Shown one piece after another: positions 35,503 to 41,512 of a DNA stretch of 41,512 nucleotides (the stretch's first letter is position 1; each line of letters starts with the position of its first letter). A program made the position numbers and the translations under genes. The stretch is from Isosphaeraceae bacterium. Lineage in GTDB: Bacteria > Planctomycetota > Planctomycetia > Isosphaerales > Isosphaeraceae. The stretch is taken from assembly GCA_031291845.1 (NCBI GenBank), contig JARLIH010000503.1, positions 1-41,512 on the forward strand, written 5' to 3'. Under the pieces are notes generated by a model. It made no database searches. It worked only from the letters and a program-made list of their open reading frames with translations, and was not told the DNA's origin.

Positions 35503-35895
35503 ATGCGTTCGCGAGCTTATCGACCCGAGGCCCCCGGCTGCCTGGAGGATCGATCCTTGTTATCGGCCGCTACGGGACCGTCGACCGATCCTGTTGTAAT
35601 CTCGGGTCGACAGTTCAGCGGTATCATCGACGACATGCAAAACGACTTTGAGCGGTTTGCCGGCTCTCAGAACCTTTCGCGTCTTCGCATGCAGCTTCAA
35701 GCCGATGCCGTGCTGATCCCTTTCGGACGGGTGGATGGTCTGGGAGTTTCGATCAACCGTATCTTGGTGAACATGCGGCAGGAGATTGCCGCCGGGGCGC
35801 CTGCCCCCGTCATCTCGGCGAGTAATGACGTTGCCGCCGTGACCCGTGCGCTCGTGGAGGCCCGGATTCAGGCTGGAGACGTGATCTTGGACTGA
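35503..35895 (+). CDS. Short exported-type protein with LEDRSLLS motif
   Basis: This 130-aa protein begins with the N-terminal motif LEDRSLLS at residues 14-21, the same signature as in the large protein at 23529. The remainder is an alpha-helical region (IIDDMQNDFERFAGSQNLSRLRMQLQ) with no recognised domain. Large planctomycete proteins usually carry this motif in front of hundreds of residues, so this is an unusually short example and could be a trimmed remnant, although the frame is intact. It is flanked on both sides by copies A and B of the long dispersed repeat. GAGAGGA lies 8 nt before the ATG. Confidence 0.6.
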   Translation: MRSRAYRPEAPGCLEDRSLLSAATGPSTDPVVISGRQFSGIIDDMQNDFERFAGSQNLSRLRMQLQADAVLIPFGRVDGLGVSINRILVNMRQEIAAGAPAPVISASNDVAAVTRALVEARIQAGDVILD

Positions 35896-35976
35896 TCGCT
35901 CCGAAAGCCCTGACGCTCGCGACGGGTCATGGCGTTTCTCCGGAGTCAGCTAGCGAGAGGCAAGGCGCTGCCGGGA

Positions 35977-36175
35977 GCGCAGAACGGACGCATGCCCATT
36001 GCCGTGATCCGTCGCTGGGACCGAGCTCGAGCCCGACGACGCCCATTCAACGTGACGATGTCGCGCCGCGGAGAACGTCGGTCGCAGCGCCGCGACGAAA
36101 AGAAGTAGCGAACCAGAGGACAGGCATTGCGCACGGACATTCGGCGCTCAATGCCTGTCCTTTCGGCGCTCCTTT
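35977..36175. repeat. Long dispersed repeat, copy B (contains hairpin 36117-36161)
   Basis: Direct repeat of copy A. Its hairpin has perfect 13-bp arms (36117-36129 and 36149-36161, AGGACAGGCATTG / CAATGCCTGTCCT) around the same 19-nt loop as copy A. It lies in the 500-bp gap between the LEDR gene and the Hint gene. Confidence 0.85.
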
Positions 36176-36236
36176 TTCCGTTGATCTCCACCACGACCGG
36201 CGAAGTCGGCTCCAACCGCTGAATCGAAGCGGGGTT

Positions 36237-36324
36237 GGGTGCCATGCCCACATCTTCGTGGGCATGCGCCCCTCCGTCGGCCCGGCCCGCGGCGCATGCC
36301 CACGAAGACGTGGGCATGGCACCC
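36237..36324. repeat. Dispersed palindrome family 4, full copy
   Basis: Two 34-nt arms (36237-36270 and 36291-36324) are reverse complements with a single mismatch, around a 20-nt loop. Each arm contains GCCATGCCCAC and is itself partly palindromic. It lies just downstream of the Hint gene (which ends at 36403 on the minus strand), where it could act as a terminator. Confidence 0.85.
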
Positions 36325-36402
36325 AGTCCCTCCGGCTTCGTGTGAGGGACAGCCGGTGGAGATTAGCGAGGAGTGTCCCTTTTTCGGTTCCGCTCCATCG
36401 AG

Positions 36403-38559
36403 TTAGGGAGCCACGTTGCTCGCGATAGTGCCAACGACGCTTGCGGGCATATCGAAAGGCTCGGGCACGGCCTGCGCGAGGCTGTTGTCGTGGACGAGTG
36501 CGCCTTGCTTGCCGACGAAGAAGCTCTGGCCGCTGGCGACGTCGAGGTTGAAGACCGGCTGCACGGGGGCGTCGTCGATGGCGGTGACGCGCGCGCTACC
36601 GCCGAATATGCGGATCGCGTCGCCAGGTTTCAGGTCTCGGGCCATGACCCAGCCGACCGCAGTCTTCCAGAAGCGGTGGATAGGCGTGGCCACAATCGTT
36701 TCACCGCCGACCTGGATCGCGAACGTCTTGCTGGGAGGGTTTTGCACCGCCCGGAGTACGGGTTGATAGCTTAATGCACCACTTTGCGGGTCGAGTGTGA
36801 GGACCTGGTCACCGAGAAGGATCTTCTCGATGGGGCGCTGACCATTGAGCGAATGGACAAGCGTCCCCCGGCCGAAGCACGACGAGTGCGCGCGCACCGC
36901 GGTGGACGTATTGCCGGGGATGGGAACATTGAGGTTCGAAGCGTCAACAACGCTTGTCACCGGAATTGGCTGGGCCTGGACCACCAGCGGCACTTCGTCG
37001 ACGAGAAGCGGCTTATCCCGCGATGCGCGCTGAGGCTCCGCCGCCAGGCCGAGGAAGTCTACGAACCATCGTTGCCAGGCGTTCCGATCGGTTCCGAAGT
37101 CCTGTCCCGAGCTCCGTTTGAGAATCGTGACAATACGCCCGTTGAGCTCATGAATCGGGGCGTTGTAGCGATCGAGGGCTTGCGCGTCGTTTTCGAGCTG
37201 TTCCTCCGCGGCAACGGCAACGGTCTGGGCTTGAAGGATCATCGCGCCGACCGGAATCTGTGTCACGATCCGCGTCATGCCGGGGACGTTGACGCCGCCA
37301 GGTATCGGCATCAACGAATTGCCGCTCTGTTGAAGGTTGTTCGTGGCGGTTTGTCCTGCCGGCCAGCTCTGCGTGGTCGTCATGCCGCTGCTTGCGAGCA
37401 GGCCGCTGAGTCGTTGGGAAACTTCGGAGGTGTTAAACTGCAGCCAGGGCATATAGGGGGCATAGCCTGTCGGGAGAAACCATTGCCTCGCGATGATCGG
37501 TAGTCCGTTGGCGTCATAGGTGAGGCCGTCCGTCGGCTGCATGGAAACGGTCGGACCCGACGGAGGGGAATAGAGCCGCCGAAGGTTCGCCTCCTTCCCT
37601 TCGATGAAGAGCTCTCCCCGCGACCCTGGTCCGTTCACCGGTCGCACCTGGTACTTGATTGGCTCCGCGAGGAAGCCGATCAACAGGCCGGCGTAGCCGC
37701 GCAGGTCGCGCTGGCTGATCGTCTCCGCCGCCGTCCTCCGGACTTCGGCCGAGGGGCTAAAGAGTGCGAGCAGGGCAAGATCGCGCGTCGATGCCGGGGC
37801 GTCGATCTGGCCGAGCACACGGACGGCAACGCGCTGGTTCGCCTCGTTGCCGCGGGCGAAGACCGCCCACACCATCGGTTCAGCGCGGGGATCCGTAATG
37901 CCGGCCAATGCCTGCTCGGCCTCATCGCGACGCGTTCCCTTTTCGCTGAGCCCTCCACGCCACTTTTCAAGGAGAGGCTTCCAGCGGCGGTCGGCCTTCT
38001 CCTTGAGCGCACGTTCTTCCTTGGCGGCGGCAAGCTGGGCATCGGTGACCCAGCGGTTGCCTTGCTTCTTGTAGCCGAGGCGTTTCCACGCGGCATCGCG
38101 ATTGGGATCAAGTCGGATGACGGCCCAGAGGTGTGCGGTTGCCTCGGCCTTGAGTCCGTTCTCGTCGCACCAGAGAGCGAGCTTCCAGTGTGCGTCGGCG
38201 GTTTGGGGCGTGCGGACGCGTTTCTCGTTGTACTCCGCGCGCGTGGCTTCGCCCGCGACGTCGGCCTGGATCTTGGCGGCGATGTCTTCGGGCCGGCGCC
38301 AATGGCCGTCGAACTGGACGAGGCCCATGAGGCTGCGGGCCAGGGCGTTCTTGGGGTCAAGCAGCGCCGCAAGTGCAAGATGCTTGGCGCGCTCGGCCTC
38401 CAAGCCATGCTGCTCGCACCAGAGCGCGAGCTTCACATGGGCGTCCGCATCGCGGCCGGCTTTCGCCACGGCGGCCTCATAGGCCGTTCGGTCGATCGCT
38501 GCCGGTGTGTCCGGCGCTGCCGCAATCAATCCGGCGCAGAGCAACAAGGTGGAAACCAT
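36403..38559 (-). CDS. Secreted HEAT/TPR-like protein with C-terminal intein-like Hint domain
   Basis: This 718-aa protein starts with a signal peptide (MVSTLLLCAGLIAAA). Residues ~25-160 hold two tetratricopeptide-like repeats sharing AHxKLALWCxxxGLxAE; residues ~170-300 are charged and helical with HEAT-like repeats (RVAVRVLGQIDAPASTRDLAL). A less ordered middle follows. The C terminus is a Hint domain: Cys561 in CFGRGTLV, block B TPIHRFW, and ending FFVGKQGALVHDN at about 692. The canonical block G is VHN; here it is VHDN, so the His is one residue further from the Asn. Only 26 residues follow, with no toxin. Hint domains cleave or splice peptides, so self-processing is plausible. The ATG at 38559 is supported by an upstream promoter. 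Confidence 0.85.
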   Translation of the reverse strand: MVSTLLLCAGLIAAAPDTPAAIDRTAYEAAVAKAGRDADAHVKLALWCEQHGLEAERAKHLALAALLDPKNALARSLMGLVQFDGHWRRPEDIAAKIQADVAGEATRAEYNEKRVRTPQTADAHWKLALWCDENGLKAEATAHLWAVIRLDPNRDAAWKRLGYKKQGNRWVTDAQLAAAKEERALKEKADRRWKPLLEKWRGGLSEKGTRRDEAEQALAGITDPRAEPMVWAVFARGNEANQRVAVRVLGQIDAPASTRDLALLALFSPSAEVRRTAAETISQRDLRGYAGLLIGFLAEPIKYQVRPVNGPGSRGELFIEGKEANLRRLYSPPSGPTVSMQPTDGLTYDANGLPIIARQWFLPTGYAPYMPWLQFNTSEVSQRLSGLLASSGMTTTQSWPAGQTATNNLQQSGNSLMPIPGGVNVPGMTRIVTQIPVGAMILQAQTVAVAAEEQLENDAQALDRYNAPIHELNGRIVTILKRSSGQDFGTDRNAWQRWFVDFLGLAAEPQRASRDKPLLVDEVPLVVQAQPIPVTSVVDASNLNVPIPGNTSTAVRAHSSCFGRGTLVHSLNGQRPIEKILLGDQVLTLDPQSGALSYQPVLRAVQNPPSKTFAIQVGGETIVATPIHRFWKTAVGWVMARDLKPGDAIRIFGGSARVTAIDDAPVQPVFNLDVASGQSFFVGKQGALVHDNSLAQAVPEPFDMPASVVGTIASNVAP

Positions 38560-38601
38560 CGCCTGCACTCCGTGAGTTGATCCAGGGAAGTTGCGGAAGG
38601 C

Positions 38602-38629
38602 ATCGTAACACGCATGCAATTCATGTCAA
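38602..38629 (-). promoter_or_regulatory. Sigma-70-type promoter of the Hint gene
   Basis: On the minus strand TTGACA (38629-38624) and TACGAT (38607-38602) are separated by 16 nt, 42 nt before the ATG at 38559. This supports the signal-peptide start rather than the longer frame beginning at 38619, which would overlap the promoter. Confidence 0.65.
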
Positions 38630-38735
38630 GAGGCCCGGCGAGAGATTGTCATATCTCAGCGTTTTCTTTACCGGCAGCACATCGACACGAAAAAGCGCGA
38701 GCGCTGCCCCGCCGCCCCTCGGGTTCTCCACAAAT

Positions 38736-39125
38736 TTAGAACGCAATGCCTGTCCTTGTGTGACATTGCCTTCGACATCGCATTGGATCGATCTGTCCGA
38801 TGTAGCCGTTCTGCCCTTGTACAAATTCGGTGAACCAAAGGCTGCCATCCGGGCCAGCGGTAATTCCGTAGGCGATTGCGTTGTGGATTGGGAGCGAAAA
38901 CTCGGAAATCGCGTGCGTGCTCGGGTCGATGACACCAATCTTCCCCACAAACAAATTCCAGTTCGTCTCGGTAAACCAGATCTTCCCGTCCGGCCCGGCT
39001 GTGATTCCGGTCACGCTGTACTCGGGCGCGGGAATGGGGAACTCGCTGAGGGTGAGCGCGAGGAGACAGCGCGTTTCCAGCACGTCGAAGTGCAAATGCG
39101 CACGGCGATGAGCTGCCGGGGACAT
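38736..39125 (-). pseudogene. Truncated streptogramin-lyase-like (Vgb/NHL) exported protein
   Basis: This 129-aa frame has a strong ribosome site (GGAGG 6 nt before the ATG at 39125) and the LEDR-type motif LETRCLLA at residues 16-23. It is followed by two copies of the Vgb/NHL blade signature (ITAGPDGKIWFTE and ITAGPDGSLWFTE). Normal family members have about six or seven blades and over 300 residues. The propeller stops after IGQIDP, and the last codons are MRCRRQCHTRTGIAF, encoded by the GACAGGCATTG repeat arm (38744-38756). So the gene has been cut off at a repeat sequence and cannot make a full propeller. Confidence 0.75.
38744..38756. repeat. Lone right arm of the GACAGGCAT hairpin
   Basis: CAATGCCTGTCCT identical to the right arm of the hairpin at 36117-36161, but without its loop and left arm. 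It lies at the broken 3' end of the streptogramin-lyase-like gene. Confidence 0.7.
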
Positions 39126-39153
39126 GACGACCTCCGTTCAGGGGGCAAACCAG

Positions 39154-39198
39154 AGGACAGGTATCGGGCACGGACGTTCGGCGCTCAATGCCTGTCCT
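39154..39198. repeat. GACAGGCAT hairpin, copy C
   Basis: Arms 39154-39166 and 39186-39198 (two mismatches) around a 19-nt loop differing from copy B at two positions. The flank AACCAG before the left arm is also shared with copy B. A second lone right arm is at 39334-39346. It lies upstream of the truncated propeller gene (minus strand). Confidence 0.8.
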
Positions 39199-39454
39199 TT
39201 CGTCGCTGCACGACTTCGGACCCGCCCCCCGGCAAGCCAGTGGTCGGGCAGCAACTACGATAACTGTTCGTCGACGTTTTGTCGGACGCCAGAAAGAGTA
39301 AACGCCGGCCATCGCATTCGCTGACTGCGGGCGCAATGCCTGTCCTTTAGCCGGTCTCACGACCGGGACCTCCGAACGAGAATCTTGTCGGCCGGTGTCA
39401 ATTGGATGTACGCGTTGGCCCCTCGTGGCTGTAACATCCGCCTGGAGGATAACA

Positions 39455-41053
39455 ATGCAACTGAGGCAAATCAGTTTCCTTGTAGCGACTTTCAGTACGG
39501 CATACGTCGCGGCTGGAGCGACGTCCAACCTATTACCTGCGGAATCGCGTGCGCTTGTCTCGCTGTGCCTGATTACGATGCTCTCGATGGTCGCTGCGGC
39601 GTTCTTCAAGACGCAGCCACGCAAGATGATTCCAGCGGTGGTGGCGGCAACGGTGCTGGCAATGTTCGCGATCAGTTGCTGGCGCCGGTGGTTTGATCCG
39701 ATGGCGGCCGTCGGGCCGGTCCCCCCCTCTCTGGAAGCGCTCGCGCTGGTCGTACTCGGTGTCATCAACATCGCGGCGTTTACCATTGTCGCTGCGGTCT
39801 TTTCAGCGGAACGCCGGGTGTTTCGGTTCCGTTGGGTTGTGTTCGTTGTGACGGGAACAATGCTGGTCGCCTTCTGCGTGTTGGTGGCGAGGCGGGTTGA
39901 GGGGGTGAATTCACGTCAGGCGTTGCTGCGGCGTGTCGTCATGCTGGAACAATCTTCGGATCGAATCGGCTGGGGCGAGCGTCAGGAATTGAGCACAGCT
40001 TTGGCGGTCCTCGGCCGTCAGCAAGAGGCTCGCAAGATTCCTCTTCTACCCGAGGCCGTCGGACAGGAACCGTCGGACGCGCCCGATTCGGACCCGCCGT
40101 TGGTGGTGACTCCGTGGCGAGACGCCATCACAAGGATCGCGGCAGAACACCGGCTGGTCCTGATCATGGAGGCTCATACCGTTACCGAAGATCGCGCGTG
40201 GATCGAACAGACTCTTGGGCCGTTTCGTGCGGCTGGGTTCTCCCACTATTTCGCCGAGGCGATCGCCGAATCGGGCTCGACGCTGAAATCCCGCGGATAT
40301 CCCACGTCGAGAACAGGGTCCTACACGCTCGATCCACGGTTCGGGAATCTGGTGCGGACCGCCATGCGACTCGGCTTCGAAGTCGGCGGCTATGATCATG
40401 CTGACGGAAATTTCGACAGGCGTGAAGAGTACCAGGCGGCCGCGCTGGCTCAACAATTCGCCGCGCGACCGGACATCCGGATGGTGGTGCACGCCGGGCA
40501 CGGCCACGTCTTCAAGCACGAAGTTCGTAACGTTGGGCGATACATGGCTGCGAGACTGTGGGAGATGACAGGCGTCGAACCATTTACGATATGGCAATTT
40601 TCCAATACATTACGGCATGACGACTATCATCGGATTATCCGTCAGATCGGTCCGATCGCTGAGCCAGTGATGTTGGTCCCGCCACCTCGACATGTAACGG
40701 AAAAGCTCTTCCCGGAGTCGTCAGTGCAACCTGCTGTCGATGCCATCGTGATTCATGCGCCTCGACTCGGGCAGGAGCCAGCGGATCGGCACGGAGCATT
40801 CACCGATCGGATGACGAGAGTGCCTGGTGTATGGCTAGGCATCCAATGGCCCGTCGTGATCGCCGCCATTCCGGTTGGGGAGCCCGACGATGCGATCGCC
40901 CTTGACCAAATCATGCTGCGCCATGGCGAGACGAGTTTCGACCTCTGGCTCCCGCGCACGGACTACACAATTCGTGTCTGGAGTCTCGACGGACCGCTCA
41001 GCGTCGACGCGAGTACCAAGTCCACGCCAGTTCGAGTCACTCTATTACATTGA
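39455..41053 (+). CDS. Membrane protein with soluble domain of possible ChaN/Tiki-like (TraB/EreA-related) type
   Basis: This 532-aa protein has four to five membrane helices in its first 150 residues, then a soluble domain. In that domain LVLIMEAHTVTEDRAWIEQTLG resembles the GExHx-type motif of ChaN, TraB and erythromycin-esterase families, and a later MVVHAGHGHVFKHEV stretch is rich in His and could be the matching metal or haem site. The final 130 residues are beta-rich. The Tiki/ChaN assignment is tentative because the first motif has Glu-Ala-His instead of Glu-x-x-His. The ATG at 39455 follows GGAGG by 7 nt and is preferred to 39395. The gene stands alone in a repeat-rich region. Confidence 0.55.
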   Translation: MQLRQISFLVATFSTAYVAAGATSNLLPAESRALVSLCLITMLSMVAAAFFKTQPRKMIPAVVAATVLAMFAISCWRRWFDPMAAVGPVPPSLEALALVVLGVINIAAFTIVAAVFSAERRVFRFRWVVFVVTGTMLVAFCVLVARRVEGVNSRQALLRRVVMLEQSSDRIGWGERQELSTALAVLGRQQEARKIPLLPEAVGQEPSDAPDSDPPLVVTPWRDAITRIAAEHRLVLIMEAHTVTEDRAWIEQTLGPFRAAGFSHYFAEAIAESGSTLKSRGYPTSRTGSYTLDPRFGNLVRTAMRLGFEVGGYDHADGNFDRREEYQAAALAQQFAARPDIRMVVHAGHGHVFKHEVRNVGRYMAARLWEMTGVEPFTIWQFSNTLRHDDYHRIIRQIGPIAEPVMLVPPPRHVTEKLFPESSVQPAVDAIVIHAPRLGQEPADRHGAFTDRMTRVPGVWLGIQWPVVIAAIPVGEPDDAIALDQIMLRHGETSFDLWLPRTDYTIRVWSLDGPLSVDASTKSTPVRVTLLH

Positions 41054-41068
41054 AGTCATCCCAAGCAG

Positions 41069-41224
41069 ATGCGCGTTCTCTTGACCAAGGCGACGGCCGC
41101 TCATAACAGGGCACCTGATGGGTGGTCACCAGGCACAAGGGGGGAGCGGTTGAACCTCTCCGAGATCGCGCGGTGGCTGAGGATCGGACACACGTCGGTG
41201 CGGCGCATCCTGGCCGCCGGTTGA
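41069..41224 (+). pseudogene. Serine-recombinase helix-turn-helix relic
   Basis: A 51-codon frame starting 15 nt after the previous stop ends in LNLSEIARWLRIGHTSVRRILAAG. This matches the C-terminal HTH (Hin type) of resolvase/invertase recombinases, where the DNA-binding helix ends the protein. The first 25 residues show no homology and the catalytic domain is missing, so it is a fragment of a lost mobile-element gene. Confidence 0.45.
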
Positions 41225-41429
41225 CGACGGGCCGGCGCGCGACCCGCCCCCTCACACGTCAAGGACGGTAATCGCCGGACGGACACGTTTGCTCCAACGA
41301 AAGGCTGCAAGCCGATAGACTCTTCTCCTCTCCCGAGTTGGGCCGAAAAGGTGTCATAACATCAGGCAAGCTCGAGAAGGGAGGAAGAGGCTCGAACTCT
41401 ACGGAGGTGAGGGTCAGACTGAGGTGAGG

Positions 41430-41512
41430 GTCAGAGTGTGGTTTTTTTGTTTTTTTTTTGTGGGTGGTTTCTTACAACAAAAAAGACCACAACAAAACAC
41501 AACCCAACAGAA
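41430..41512. other. AT-rich low-complexity tail, possible contig-end artefact
   Basis: A G/T-rich stretch with homopolymers of T, a near-duplicate of GAGGTGAGGGTCAG just before it (41403-41437), then an A/C-rich stretch to the end. Its composition has nothing in common with the rest of the window. No feature was recognised between 41225 and 41400. Confidence 0.6.

Noticed and set aside
35173..39198. A CRISPR-like array formed by the repeated 45-nt hairpins
   Set aside because: The copies are irregularly spaced by hundreds to thousands of bases and no cas gene is present.
38668..39786. 372-aa minus-strand frame
   Set aside because: It overlaps the truncated propeller gene in another frame and reads through repeat hairpins; no domain is visible.

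Overview
The window reads as a chromosomal segment of a high-GC member of the Planctomycetota, probably of the Gemmataceae/Isosphaeraceae kind. The reasons are: three unrelated exported proteins share the planctomycete N-terminal LEDRxLLS-type motif (near 25980, 35545 and 39070); there is one intact PEP-CTERM protein and one broken one; BlaI is paired with a giant M56/BlaR1-like membrane protein; and the intergenic DNA is full of dispersed GC-rich palindromes of the kind common in these genomes. No rRNA, tRNA, CRISPR array or intact mobile element was found. Taxonomy is inferred from these traits, not measured.

Layout. 1-62: glycine-rich tail of a truncated gene. 177-2325: a soluble histidine kinase and its NtrC-type sigma-54 activator. 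2513-6759: two translationally coupled polytopic membrane proteins on the minus strand (a GT-C-like protein and a YfhO-family protein). 6994-8904: mutL with an intact endonuclease domain. 9243-10241: YfaP-like anchored protein. 10516-12192: larB-nnrD, a compact pair of nicotinamide-cofactor genes. 12551-13057: coiled-coil protein with a clear terminator. 13447-17900: a four-gene MacAB-type exporter operon (adaptor, ATPase, two FtsX-like permeases). 18042-20564: two divergent Gfo/Idh/MocA oxidoreductases, the second lacking the EKP motif. 20791-22984: small membrane protein, a PEP-CTERM relic and an intact PEP-CTERM protein. 23529-26120: large LEDR-motif secreted protein with a possible beta-1,3-glucanase-like fold. 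26536-26890: shattered WD40 relic. 26995-31763: blaI-blaR1-like operon behind a good promoter.

From about 31.8 kb to the end the DNA changes character: small orphan genes, frameshifted or truncated genes and dense repeats, typical of a degrading accessory zone. It holds a frameshifted two-helix membrane protein, a beta-propeller protein, a coupled pair of small ORFs, a 130-aa LEDR protein flanked by direct repeats, a secreted HEAT/TPR-like protein ending in an intein-like Hint domain, a streptogramin-lyase-like gene cut off at a repeat, a membrane protein with a possible ChaN/Tiki-like domain, and a serine-recombinase HTH relic. The last ~80 bases are AT-rich low-complexity sequence that looks like a contig-end artefact.

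The most interesting signals are (i) a hairpin family whose 19-nt loop is better conserved than its stem (35173, 36117, 39154) and whose stem half coincides with the break point of a truncated gene; (ii) the Hint-domain protein with an altered splice-site motif and no toxin; (iii) the ~1000-residue extracellular region replacing the usual sensor of the BlaR1-like protein; and (iv) the LEDR motif shared by three unrelated exported proteins. At least seven separate palindromic families occupy the intergenic space, several placed where terminators would be expected. Coordinates and stem counts were read by eye.
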